Shown piece by piece: positions 8,301 to 15,964 of a stretch of 36,231 nucleotides of DNA. A program made the position numbers and the translations under genes. This DNA is from Bacteroidales bacterium (GTDB taxonomy: Bacteria; Bacteroidota; Bacteroidia; Bacteroidales; UBA932). Positions within the stretch are counted from its first letter, which is position 1. Each line of letters starts with the position of its first letter. The stretch covers positions 1 to 36,231 of the forward strand of contig JAFTYS010000011.1 of assembly GCA_017461285.1 (NCBI GenBank), read 5' to 3'. The notes beneath the pieces were generated by a model, which ran no database searches, had not been told where the DNA came from, and worked only from the letters and a program-made list of their open reading frames with translations.

Positions 8301-9234
8301 CGTTGCGGCTGACCTCGGCGCTCACCTTATAACTGTCAGAAGCCGGATTGTAACCGCGCACATCCACTGTTATGTCAAGCTCAGAGTCAGTATAGCTCTT
8401 GTCAAAGTCTGTGATGACCTGCCAATCGAAGATGCGCGCCTGCGGGGTTGCAAACACCCAGACATCATCAAAGATACCGGCGAGCCTCCAATAGTCCTGA
8501 GTCTCAAGATAATAGCCGTCACTGTATTTCAGGACAAGGACAGAGAGGGAATTCTTTCCTGTCTTGACAAAATCAGTGATATCATACTCTGCAGGTTCCT
8601 GGGCGCCTTCGTTATAGCCTACCTGCTGGCCGTTGACCCAGATGAATGACGCAGAAGCCACCTTTTCCAGACGCAGGAATATCCTGTCTCCCTTCCATGA
8701 CGAAGGTATCGTAAAGCTGGTCCTGTAAGCACCTGTAGGATTGAATTCCGGAGTATACGGCACCTCGACAGCGAAAGGATCCCTGCTGACTCCCGACAGC
8801 TGATATCTTGCCCATCTCTTCTCCATTTCGCTTGCCGGCAAACGTCCGTCAACGACCTTCTCCAGAGAGTCGCGCATCGTCGAAGGCAACGTATTAGGGA
8901 AAGGAGTCGTCATGTTTCGGAAAAGAGGTTCTCCAAAACCCTGCATCTCCCAGTTTGAAGGCACAGGAATATTGTCCCATTTCCTGTCATTGAATCCCGG
9001 TCTGAAGAAGTCAGAAGGTATCTCGCCAGGCGACTCGGCATATCTGAATTTCCAATCTCCGTTCAACGAGATGCTCTTTTCAGGAATGTGGTAAGACCGG
9101 CCGTCTTCCTGATTGAGTTCGAAAACCGAAAGGTTCTCAATATAATAAGGAATATCATCGAAGAAAGGCTTGTCCTGCGCTGACAAAGCGACTGCCGACA
9201 GCAACAGAACCAGGATAGTCACGCGGTTTTTCAT
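5374..9234 (-). CDS. Secreted GH2 beta-galactosidase-like enzyme with internal LamG-like domain
   Basis: 1286 aa from the ATG at 9234. An in-frame ATG at 9258 lies within the -7 promoter element and would put eight residues before the signal peptide, so I rejected it. Residues 1-20 are a Sec signal ending ALSAQ. The order is LacZ-like: sugar-binding domain (about 40-265), Ig-like domain, then TIM barrel with FNGVRTSHYPP, the acid/base Glu502 in WSAGNES and the probable nucleophile Glu568 in SFMDEY. After GGALWDF the barrel is interrupted by a LamG/concanavalin-like domain of roughly 180 residues (about 620-797). It resumes at FWSYG and YGSIWPDRTPQPEMW, followed by Ig-like and C-terminal beta-galactosidase small-chain-like regions. 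Likely periplasmic or secreted and acting on beta-galactosides; the exact substrate is not readable. Confidence 0.92.
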   Translation of the reverse strand: MKNRVTILVLLLSAVALSAQDKPFFDDIPYYIENLSVFELNQEDGRSYHIPEKSISLNGDWKFRYAESPGEIPSDFFRPGFNDRKWDNIPVPSNWEMQGFGEPLFRNMTTPFPNTLPSTMRDSLEKVVDGRLPASEMEKRWARYQLSGVSRDPFAVEVPYTPEFNPTGAYRTSFTIPSSWKGDRIFLRLEKVASASFIWVNGQQVGYNEGAQEPAEYDITDFVKTGKNSLSVLVLKYSDGYYLETQDYWRLAGIFDDVWVFATPQARIFDWQVITDFDKSYTDSELDITVDVRGYNPASDSYKVSAEVSRNGRKAAAMTGGPFALGQGGRHTVKLHSLVKSPDKWTSETPDLYDMTLVLSDASGNVVDKVTKRIGFKKTEIIDGVFHLNGVALKVNAQCSHMQHPSTGHVITEEVIRRDMEILKQFGFNGVRTSHYPPVNRYLELADEYGLYVIDETGDEAHSTEYVSSLPEFAEMYRERVRRMVLRDRNHACVLFWSAGNESGEGFLINEVVKEGKKHDPTRFWMYGGNAAVHPAEDIIGPRYPSPIEHEFRYGFNPQDKRPSFMDEYLSVAGNGGGGMDDFWNEIYDHPSLMGGALWDFVSVGIDQPVRTLKDKSPYDTPANIMGRAKLVSGPSGKAIDFNKQDQWVQVYNADNVEISGDRLTLTLDIFPRSYNASGGYMINKGSNQYGLRQNGRDKLEFYIDTGGRELLSVALPSDWQVRWHNVTAVYDGAKMTVYIDGKEAGSRPARGRIRNLPLSLCIGRDEERCGQETIYTCDAIIDNVGIFDAAVTPAEGFNAEDAALWLDFEEEGGEGTFWSYGVGARTYGSIWPDRTPQPEMWQMKKSVQPLSFSLLDPENGMVEVWNRNHFINADFYKTEWKLTADNEIVASGEMTLDVAPLSRTVVRIPYSKPEVVPGKEYRLEVSSVLRKDEVWAKAGHEVSWEQFELKDWNVPAEKARRAGGEVTVKEADGKVVLAGNGFSYSFDKATGELVSIVSEGSEILTSPVTLNVWRAPLANEVDGWNAYSGGSINASGYGGIGHSNVLAAHYYSAGLDNLGHAVASVNVREFEGGAAVDVREIVLLDGGQGETRQLDQYISGMAFDGFESTWRYIVYGDGTLTIRHIIKPQGSMPAWLPRMGVTFGLDGGLSNVEWHGRGPQANYPDRKSGYRLGIWKTTVGDMYEPYLIPQDYGLRTDNRWVRMTDAEGRGVEFSVDQPFNFNAYNFTTENLTKAVYTYQLRRTEDITFNLDYATSGVGCTARGIFNSYRVYPQAYERTITVRLIR

Positions 9235-9255
9235 ATCTTCCGTTTTAGTGTCATG

Positions 9256-9263
9256 CAAATATA
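9256..9263 (-). promoter_or_regulatory. Putative promoter (-7 element) of the GH2 gene
   Basis: The minus strand reads TATATTTG, an exact TAnnTTTG match, 21 bp upstream of the ATG at 9234. It overlaps the alternative start at 9258, which supports the downstream start. It also suggests the GH2 gene is transcribed separately from the helicase gene upstream. Confidence 0.5.
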
Positions 9264-9323
9264 AGGTTTATTGTCCATAAATCATCCCTGTCCCGCTCTA
9301 GGAAAGACTAATCATGACCTATT

Positions 9324-12300
9324 TCATAGGGTTGGTTTCTTCGGTTTGTCAAATGGAGAAAGATTTATGAACAGATACTTAAGTTGTTCAGCATCCCGTA
9401 CCTCATTGAATACATACTCCAGCAACTCTTCCTGTCGTGGTTGACCCAAAGAAAGACGATAATAGTTTAGAATCTTGATGAGGCGTGTGTAATTAATCTC
9501 ATCCCTGCTCATAGGATAGAAAGGAAGCAGGCGTTCGATTTTGACTTCCTGATCTTTGCCAAAGCACCAAAAAGGCACTAAATCAGATTTAGTGGAATCC
9601 TTATTCGCTTCTGCTGCGGTAAACATTTCTTGCCATACGTCTTTGGTAAAGACTATGTTACCGTACTTCCGAGCGATATTTTCTCGAATAGCCAGACACT
9701 TAAAGCGGTTGATTCTGCCCTCGCGCTGTTCAAATTCCACAGGGTTGCTAGGCAGGTTCCAATGCATAATCTTACGACAGTAGAAGTGAAAATCAAGACC
9801 TTCCTGACCAATCGAGGTTGTAGCTAAAACAAAGGGACGCATCGGGCTGTTGAAGGAACCCTGAATGCTATCTTTTCTATTGACTACACCTTCTGCTTCA
9901 CCACGAGTCTTTCCGAAAGCAACTGCGTAATTTGAACGCATCTTTCTTTCCCTGTATGACTTGTCACCGCTAATCCTTGCCTTGAATTCATTGAAAGATT
10001 CTACTTCCGGAGATGCTGTATGCAGAGTAAATGAATCCACAATCTGCTGATGACGCTTATCATCAATATTTTCCCCTTCTTTGATAAGGTGGAAGTATTC
10101 ATCCAGCATAGACTGAAAGTTACCATCTTTGCAATAACGCAGCACATCCTGCCAGTGGACATCATCGTCTTTTCTGCGACTGTATGCTAATTCTACGATG
10201 GCTGTGGCATCCGGCGTGTTGAAACGACGACGAAACACCATGGCAAGTTCAGTAGCCCGTAATGTGTTGCCTTTGTAGGAACGCAAACTGCAAACGGCCG
10301 GAGAACCCATCACCATATTCACAATAGTTTCTTCAAGATCGTGAGGTTCTTTACCCAAGGATAGCGGTTCGTCCAGGATGGACAACAACGCTTCTTTGTG
10401 CATATTGAAGCCTTTTTCATCAGAAGTGGTTTGTTCCAGCCATTGACGGATACGTTCCCTGCCGTCAAACAGCATCGGGACCAAATAATACCATGTCTTA
10501 TCCGGAAGACGCGTTTCAACGGTCGGCATATTCCTGTACGGAGCCAACAACTCATGAACTTTTTGCCGAATGTCTCGCTCAATGACTTTCAGATCTGTAA
10601 TTCCCGTATTGAGGTATTCAATAGGGTCATAGAGTCCAGCCAGAGTTATATTTGGATAGACCAAGGGAAGAAGTGTCATGGACGCAGCACGGCCTAAGTC
10701 AAGTTTGAATGTAAGACGGCCTTGCGGATATCTATTCTTGGAAAAATAGTCGCCTCCCAAGCGACCAATGGCCAGACGTTCTGCCTCATAAGACAGCAGG
10801 CTTGCAATCATCTTGGGAACCATCTCCCAAGAAGAAAAGACCAGAATCTTAGAGAAGGTCTCCACGCCTTTGAAAGCACCTTGAGGTGCATAATACGGCC
10901 TTGTGGGAGGTACCCACAACAGGAGTGCAGATTTTGGACCTACTGCATCTTTCTTCAAACGCTCGAAACGGGCATTCACCGGAGGTAGAGGTTTATATTT
11001 GTTGACAACGGATTTGTTTATCCACAACCATTTGCTTCTGACAAGATCAATGTCATCCTGATGCTTCCGGAAATAATCCGTGAGTTTCTTCTTCGCCTCA
11101 TAGTTATGCATATAGGAGAAAATGTACGGGCAGCTCTTTACATAGTCTACGGGGAGAGATATTCGCATATCCATTTCTTCCAGAATTCTTTGCACATCCA
11201 GATATGCAAGAATATCACCTTCATCTATGCTCAGATGCTCATTCTTAGTGCTATCATCTATGTAATCGCCGCTTTCCATCACAGAGTTTCTTTCTGTACG
11301 GCACATACAGGCATACATCGCATCCTGCGCTTTGTTTTTCTTCATCAAGAGTACAGAAATATCACAAGAGGATAATTCCCGCAGAGATTGCGAGTAGTCT
11401 GACCAAACGGTCTTGAAATCCGAAAAAGCCGCATCACTCTCCATAAGGAATTTCATCACGGACATAAACTCTGCGTAATGACTGTCCTCTCCGGATTCCT
11501 GGATTTCTTCTGGTGTGGAGTATAATTTGTATGGCGTTGCGGAAAGCAAAAGAACCCTCACAAGATCCTGCACATTCTCTGATTTGTCTGTGAGGAACTT
11601 ATCTGTCAACAATTTGGAATCTGTATTCTGATTCTCTATCAGGAAGCGAAACCGCTGGAATTCATCCATGATGACGAGGTCCGGGTTTAGACGACCGACA
11701 CTGATTTCAGCAAACAGACGGCGCAGTTTACAGATAAGCTGATAGTCTCCAGAAACGACATCATTATGATGTTGTCGCTCATTAATGTAGTGCATCATCT
11801 CCGTGAAAATAGAACTAGCTTTTATCTCTGAAAGGACATTATCAGGATAAATCCCACCTGTTTTGCTATTACACAATTCGACGCGTTTAGTGTATCCCCA
11901 GACTCGCGAATTCCAAGAATCATCTTTCACACGGAACTTGAGGACAATATTGAGTTTATCACATAAATGAGGACTCTCCTTAAGTTCAGGCAATTTAGAC
12001 AATACTGTAAACATCAATGCCCGTTCATCTATACTGCCTGCTCCTTGCGTGACACGGAAAGAAGTCTGAGGCGTAATTGGAATCAGCTGAATATATTGTC
12101 CTTTCTCTTTCGCCGCAATTTCTTGTTCTTCAACCCTTAAATGCTGCATCGAGAGCCGCGTTTCAGAAATATCATCTGCGGATGATATTTCACTTGAGAG
12201 TACCAGCTTGCGTATATTCTGGCGGGCGATATTCTGATTGGAACAAACGTACACAACCTTAAAGAGCGGATCACTCTCCTGGTATCGCAACTTGGCCATT

Positions 12301-12482
12301 TTGGCAATAACGCCACGGGCTATGAGTGTCTTTCCGAGGCCGACTTCATCAGCGACTAGGACTCGTTTCTGTCCCTTGCGGTAAAGGCTGTCAATCCTTT
12401 CCACCGTCGCCCGCTGAAAGTCCTTGAGCATTGCAAGGGTCTTTGCCTCAACTTCCTGTATCTGTAAATCTATCGTTCTCAT
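9324..12482 (-). CDS. Large SF2 (SNF2-like) helicase of the DUF6361/PLD cassette
   Basis: 1052 aa. Walker A is DEVGLGKT at residues 45-52, right after a QxxxxxR-type N-terminal segment (DFQRATVERI). Motif II is DEFQ at 273-276, motif III is SATPYK at 314-319. The second RecA lobe shows GQEGLDF and motif VI QREGRINR at 919-926. A 500-plus-residue region separates the lobes, much longer than in a minimal helicase. These motifs predict an ATP-dependent nucleic-acid translocase or helicase. It is last in the operon: its ATG overlaps the stop of the PLD-like gene by 4 bp, so translational coupling is likely. Base composition looks more A/T-rich by eye than the flanking housekeeping genes, suggesting horizontal acquisition. 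The partner proteins resemble those of defence cassettes, but the helicase is not one I can assign to DISARM, Mokosh or another named system. Confidence 0.85.
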   Translation of the reverse strand: MRTIDLQIQEVEAKTLAMLKDFQRATVERIDSLYRKGQKRVLVADEVGLGKTLIARGVIAKMAKLRYQESDPLFKVVYVCSNQNIARQNIRKLVLSSEISSADDISETRLSMQHLRVEEQEIAAKEKGQYIQLIPITPQTSFRVTQGAGSIDERALMFTVLSKLPELKESPHLCDKLNIVLKFRVKDDSWNSRVWGYTKRVELCNSKTGGIYPDNVLSEIKASSIFTEMMHYINERQHHNDVVSGDYQLICKLRRLFAEISVGRLNPDLVIMDEFQRFRFLIENQNTDSKLLTDKFLTDKSENVQDLVRVLLLSATPYKLYSTPEEIQESGEDSHYAEFMSVMKFLMESDAAFSDFKTVWSDYSQSLRELSSCDISVLLMKKNKAQDAMYACMCRTERNSVMESGDYIDDSTKNEHLSIDEGDILAYLDVQRILEEMDMRISLPVDYVKSCPYIFSYMHNYEAKKKLTDYFRKHQDDIDLVRSKWLWINKSVVNKYKPLPPVNARFERLKKDAVGPKSALLLWVPPTRPYYAPQGAFKGVETFSKILVFSSWEMVPKMIASLLSYEAERLAIGRLGGDYFSKNRYPQGRLTFKLDLGRAASMTLLPLVYPNITLAGLYDPIEYLNTGITDLKVIERDIRQKVHELLAPYRNMPTVETRLPDKTWYYLVPMLFDGRERIRQWLEQTTSDEKGFNMHKEALLSILDEPLSLGKEPHDLEETIVNMVMGSPAVCSLRSYKGNTLRATELAMVFRRRFNTPDATAIVELAYSRRKDDDVHWQDVLRYCKDGNFQSMLDEYFHLIKEGENIDDKRHQQIVDSFTLHTASPEVESFNEFKARISGDKSYRERKMRSNYAVAFGKTRGEAEGVVNRKDSIQGSFNSPMRPFVLATTSIGQEGLDFHFYCRKIMHWNLPSNPVEFEQREGRINRFKCLAIRENIARKYGNIVFTKDVWQEMFTAAEANKDSTKSDLVPFWCFGKDQEVKIERLLPFYPMSRDEINYTRLIKILNYYRLSLGQPRQEELLEYVFNEVRDAEQLKYLFINLSPFDKPKKPTL

Positions 12483-14281
12483 TTCAGTTTCAAGGTTTTG
12501 GCAAAAATTTCATACATCTTGACGAATTCGTTGGGGATTACCTCGGTATCTGAGATTCGATCCATGATCTGACGGATTTCCTTCAAGCGTTCCTGCTCTG
12601 TGTAGGCAGTCTTAAGCATCTTCTCATAAATGGCAGGAAGTGTCTCATCAGAGGAAAAACGCAAGGATTCATTTCCGTCTTCAGAAGACGATTCCATTTC
12701 CATGGCGCTGAGCACGTAATCATCACCCAGTATAAAAGCAAGATAGTCTATAAAGGCCCGCTTATCTTTCAGGATGCTCCTGACAACCATATCATCGCGG
12801 TCTGAAGGCATCTCTGTTGGAATAAGTATCATTCTGGAGATGCTGTCCGTTTCCCTTTTGATCGTTATTCGGTAGAGTTCCGTAAGTTCAAGAGCGCCGA
12901 TGTCATCAAAGGTAACCTCAGCGGCAAGCCGCTGTGACCGAATGGTTCGCGCAGGAGCTATTTCAGCAACAGGGAAACCTTCTCGCGGGGATGCAAAAGA
13001 TACGACTAATGTGTATTTGTCTCCGTTTTGTACAACCTTTGCTTTCGACTTGAGACGGCAGATTCCTTTAAGTGTACGCTCCAATGCATCTTTCTCTTCC
13101 TTGTCCGGAGTAGTAGCATCAATGTCCTTCAGATCAATTTCCTCAAATGGATTCCCTTTCTCATCCGGTCCAAAAATGTCAGCCTCAATGGAATCCATAT
13201 TCAAATAGTGTCTATGTGCGGAAAGACGAATCAACATCTCCACATTGCGATGAAGACCGTTTTCAGAGGCATTCATGGAACCAAGGTATAGCGAGGATCT
13301 GGAGCCCTTGGTCATCATATACATCTTGGCGTGTATGTCCTGCTGCTGAATTTTGGTCATCTCTTCATCCGACACGATTTCTTCTCCCTCAACGACTGCA
13401 TCCTTCATTGTAAAAATGCGGAAAGTGTCCAGTTTTCCTGCAATCTTATGAAGTTCAGAAGTACGGGTTATCAGATGTCGCCGAGTTTCCTTAAGCATCT
13501 TCCTTTCATCGAAGGAACACATCACGCCACCGGACAAGAAGGGAGAGAAGACAAGCAGGTCATGGAAGGAATCCCACATCAAAGGATCATCATCGATACT
13601 AACATGACCGATGCCCAAAGGAATTATCTCGAAGTCAAGGAAACGCTTGTCATCCAGACTGAACTTAACATAGGGTAAGTTCTGAATCAGGGTATTCAGG
13701 ACACTTCGTTTCCTCGTCTTCAGAGACACCCCTTCCAGAGCATTGTTCTTCAAGAAGTTAAGAAATTCAACAATGGGTGCTGAAGTATTTTGTTTTTTCT
13801 TTGTGTCCTTACCGTTTATACTCACAGCCACGTCCCAGCTGCGATCAAAGGTCAAGTTGCGGCTGAGGACTATGAAACGATACATGCGGTTCCCCTCTGC
13901 ATCAGAATACTGGAGTGTCCAGGTTTTGGGATGAAAAGATGGATATCCACTTCCCTTTATCTCCCGAAGTTTGACCGGAACAATCATTTTGTCCAACAGG
14001 AGCATCAGCGGGGATTTCTCCGGCTGCATGGCCGCTATCTGACCATCCTCACAGAAAACAAGCATCTTGTCTGATAACCCCTGAAGGGATTTGAGGATGG
14101 CAAAAGGATTGTTTGTGAGTGAGCTATCAGTACTCTCCTGAATACCCAGTGCTATGCTCACCACCATCAGCGTATCAAGATCAAGCGAGTATGTTGTTCC
14201 TACAGCGAGGTCCAGCGTGTAACCGACTGGCGGTATCAATAGCTGTCCATAATTCAATCTATCCTCTTTAGGTCTAAACAT
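12479..14281 (-). CDS. Phospholipase-D-like protein with two HxK motifs
   Basis: 600 aa, no signal peptide or membrane segment. There are two PLD half-sites: HPK at residues 117-119 followed by SRN at 140-142, and HAK at 317-319 followed by GSMNAS at 334-339. The usual Asp four residues after the Lys is not present in either (the second reads HAKMYMMT). Such HxK...GSxN folds occur in nucleases, as in the PLD components of defence and restriction systems, and less often in lipid-acting enzymes. Beyond about residue 400 there is no motif I recognise. The gene overlaps DUF6361 by 8 bp and the helicase by 4 bp, so the three proteins are probably made together and may form a complex. Nuclease activity is inferred, not shown. 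Confidence 0.8.
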   Translation of the reverse strand: MFRPKEDRLNYGQLLIPPVGYTLDLAVGTTYSLDLDTLMVVSIALGIQESTDSSLTNNPFAILKSLQGLSDKMLVFCEDGQIAAMQPEKSPLMLLLDKMIVPVKLREIKGSGYPSFHPKTWTLQYSDAEGNRMYRFIVLSRNLTFDRSWDVAVSINGKDTKKKQNTSAPIVEFLNFLKNNALEGVSLKTRKRSVLNTLIQNLPYVKFSLDDKRFLDFEIIPLGIGHVSIDDDPLMWDSFHDLLVFSPFLSGGVMCSFDERKMLKETRRHLITRTSELHKIAGKLDTFRIFTMKDAVVEGEEIVSDEEMTKIQQQDIHAKMYMMTKGSRSSLYLGSMNASENGLHRNVEMLIRLSAHRHYLNMDSIEADIFGPDEKGNPFEEIDLKDIDATTPDKEEKDALERTLKGICRLKSKAKVVQNGDKYTLVVSFASPREGFPVAEIAPARTIRSQRLAAEVTFDDIGALELTELYRITIKRETDSISRMILIPTEMPSDRDDMVVRSILKDKRAFIDYLAFILGDDYVLSAMEMESSSEDGNESLRFSSDETLPAIYEKMLKTAYTEQERLKEIRQIMDRISDTEVIPNEFVKMYEIFAKTLKLK

Positions 14282-15506
14282 GGGAACCTCCTTTTCTGAT
14301 ATCCATAATCAATCTACACGCATCTTTGAACCTATAATCCAACCGATAACCACCAATCCATTTATCCGGCGCATATTTGCTCTTGTTCTTCAGTTTGGCG
14401 CGATCTCCTTTAATCCGAACCTCCTGATTGAAAATTGCGATATCTGCAGCCTCCCAGTCGCCGGAAAGAACGGCAAAACGGAACTTTTTCAAGAAATCTC
14501 GAAGTCTCGGATTGCTGAGGTGCAAAGTGGCGAAAATGGCGTCCAAGTCAACTCTTTCAGCAAATGTATGAGCATTTTCCTTCACATGTTCCCATAATGA
14601 TCGGGCTCTATCATTCTTCCCATCAGACAACATAAGGTTGTAGCGAATCTGTGCAAGTGATATGAAATCGTTAAACTGATCGGCAAGTGTGAGCATACAG
14701 ACATTTTTCTCATCGATGACTGTTTTCAAGTAACAGGAGAAGGCAGAGAAATCACCATTATACTGCTCTATATCAATCTTTTCACGCAAAACATATGAAA
14801 ATACGGAATCGGGATTAGAGGCTTTGATTTTTGTGGACAGAAAATCTGCTTCAGCAGGCGTAAGGTCAATCTTTAGATTCTCTTTCCAGCCTTGCTCATA
14901 CGGAAGCTGCCAGAAACTTCGATAGCGGAAATCACCTGCATCAGAATCATCCTTGTCGTTTTCCTCCGCATACTCTTTGCGATTGCCCAATGCTGAAGCC
15001 TTCTTCTCATCCCGCAGTTTGAGTGACAATCGGAAATACTCCGAAATGGTCATATTCTTCAGAAATCCACCATTGAACAGTCCCAGCGTCCGAAGCCCGT
15101 TCCAATAGATGGTTGAAGGTGTACGAACCACCCACTTTGGAAGGATGGTCGCACCAATGATACCTGATTCACCGCTGGACATCTTCAAAAGAAACGCTGA
15201 TTCCTTCTCTATCTCATCAAGACGATGCAACGCATCAAGGACAGACGTTACACGAGAGTCAGACACTGTATCCATCATCGCATATGGAATGATGAAGAAA
15301 TACTTTGCTCGTGTCTGGATAGTTGAGGTCCCCGGAAAGAAATAATTTGCAAAGCCATCCCTGATAATACCGATACCGAGTTCATCTACCGCACCCTTTT
15401 CCTGAAACAGACGCAGCACATCCATCGTTTTCTTACGATCACTATCCGAGAAGTCTATCCAACCGAGGCCTACTGATTCTTTGTGTATATGTTTTAACCT
15501 TTCCAT
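14274..15506 (-). CDS. DUF6361 family protein
   Basis: 410 aa, first gene of the cassette. The N-terminus matches what I remember of the DUF6361 family: LGWIDFSDSDR at residues 13-23, then DELGIGIIRDGFANYFFPG and STIQTRAKYFFIIPY at about 40-76. The rest is predicted soluble and mostly helical, with charged low-complexity sequence near residues 165-190. No catalytic motif is recognisable and the family has no assigned function that I know of. From memory, DUF6361 proteins in other phyla also sit beside PLD-like and helicase genes, which would make this a recurrent module. A -7 promoter element lies about 72 bp upstream. Confidence 0.8.
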   Translation of the reverse strand: MERLKHIHKESVGLGWIDFSDSDRKKTMDVLRLFQEKGAVDELGIGIIRDGFANYFFPGTSTIQTRAKYFFIIPYAMMDTVSDSRVTSVLDALHRLDEIEKESAFLLKMSSGESGIIGATILPKWVVRTPSTIYWNGLRTLGLFNGGFLKNMTISEYFRLSLKLRDEKKASALGNRKEYAEENDKDDSDAGDFRYRSFWQLPYEQGWKENLKIDLTPAEADFLSTKIKASNPDSVFSYVLREKIDIEQYNGDFSAFSCYLKTVIDEKNVCMLTLADQFNDFISLAQIRYNLMLSDGKNDRARSLWEHVKENAHTFAERVDLDAIFATLHLSNPRLRDFLKKFRFAVLSGDWEAADIAIFNQEVRIKGDRAKLKNKSKYAPDKWIGGYRLDYRFKDACRLIMDIRKGGSHV

Positions 15507-15577
15507 TCAAAGACTCTTAAATCACAAGGTTTGCGTATTTATTCACATTCACCGCAAAAGAGCACTAGGTATATGTG

Positions 15578-15585
15578 CAAATATA
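15578..15585 (-). promoter_or_regulatory. Putative promoter (-7 element) of the DUF6361/PLD/helicase operon
   Basis: The minus strand reads TATATTTG, an exact TAnnTTTG match, 72 bp before the DUF6361 ATG. The -33 position matches poorly. No other -7 match was seen inside the operon junctions. Confidence 0.4.
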
Positions 15586-15655
15586 AGCATTAACCGTGTC
15601 ATTCCATGGCACAGGGTGCAATTTAATCAGCTGAAAGTCGGGATTTGTTCACATA

Positions 15656-15757
15656 CAGATCCGGTGCCGTAATATGGAGAGTGACATGCCACCCCCGGCT
15701 AGGGGGACGCCCTCGAAGAGGGCAGGGGGTCACCGGAATATTACGGCATCGGATCTG
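15656..15757. repeat. 102-bp nested palindrome containing GC-rich repeat copy 2
   Basis: Outer arms at 15656-15675 and 15738-15757 match at 19 of 20 positions as an inverted repeat. Between them sits a second copy (15682-15732) of the TGAC...GTCA element found at 2576-2630, with hairpins CCCCC-GGCTA-GGGGG and GCCCTC-GAA-GAGGGC. The nesting suggests either insertion of the element into a palindrome or one compound mobile unit. Confidence 0.75.
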
Positions 15758-15765
15758 CCATCTAC

Positions 15766-15876
15766 GAGGTTGAGCGGAAAAATGCCATTTAATGAAGGTT
15801 TTTCCGCTCAACATACCCAAATTCTTGACGTTGAGCGACTTTTCGTGTACCGGAGCGTGTTTTTCCGCTCAACCTC
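15766..15876. repeat. Cluster of four GTTGAGCG inverted arms
   Basis: Arm A (15766-15782, GAGGTTGAGCGGAAAAA) is exactly inverted in arm D (15860-15876). Arm B (15799-15812) is inverted to A over 14 bp. Arm C (15830-15839) begins GTTGAGCG and is inverted to D over 8 bp. A:B plus C:D pairing competes with A:D pairing. Confidence 0.7.
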
Positions 15877-15893
15877 TTGCGACACTATAAAAT

Positions 15894-15919
15894 GAAGCCG
15901 ACTGAAATCAGCCGGCTTC
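15894..15919 (-). terminator. Terminator-like hairpin downstream of the EF-G2 gene
   Basis: GAAGCCG and CGGCTTC pair around an inner CTGA/TCAG. On the minus strand it is followed by ATTTTAT, giving a short U-rich tail. It sits 46 bp beyond the EF-G2 stop, the expected place for a transcript end. Confidence 0.6.
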
Positions 15920-15930
15920 GTTCTATTGTG

Positions 15931-15960
15931 GAGATCCCCGGACAGGCCGGGGTGACAATG
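15931..15960. repeat. Short GC-rich stem-loop (possible dispersed repeat)
   Basis: GAGATCCCCGG...CCGGGG, followed by TGACAATG, forms a 6-bp GC stem (CCCCGG/CCGGGG, 15936-15952) with a 5-nt loop. It resembles a class of intergenic repeats in Bacteroidales that I remember as common. Only one copy is in the window. Confidence 0.4.
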
Positions 15961-15964
15961 CGGA

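Larger units (their letters stand above)
15507..15964. other. Gene-free stretch between the cassette and the EF-G2 gene
   Basis: 458 bp without a credible gene. From left to right it holds the cassette promoter (15578-15585), a nested palindrome containing a GC-rich repeat (15656-15757), four related inverted arms (15766-15876), a terminator-like hairpin for the EF-G2 gene (15894-15919) and a short GC-rich stem-loop repeat (15931-15960). Confidence 0.8.

Noticed and set aside
7585..8649. 354-codon plus-strand frame opposite the GH2 gene
   Set aside because: It overlaps the GH2 catalytic domain in antisense and has no recognisable domain.
9324..15506. Calling the cassette DISARM or Mokosh
   Set aside because: No DUF1998/DrmB protein or methylase is present, and the helicase shows SF2 motifs (DEFQ, QREGRINR) rather than an SF1 type with a kinase.
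15766..15876. CRISPR-like array of GTTGAGCG units
   Set aside because: Units alternate in orientation, differ in length and spacing, and number only four; there are no cas genes.
9324..15964. Integrated mobile element with att sites around the cassette
   Set aside because: No integrase, transposase or tRNA gene and no direct repeats flanking both ends were found; only inverted repeats on one side.
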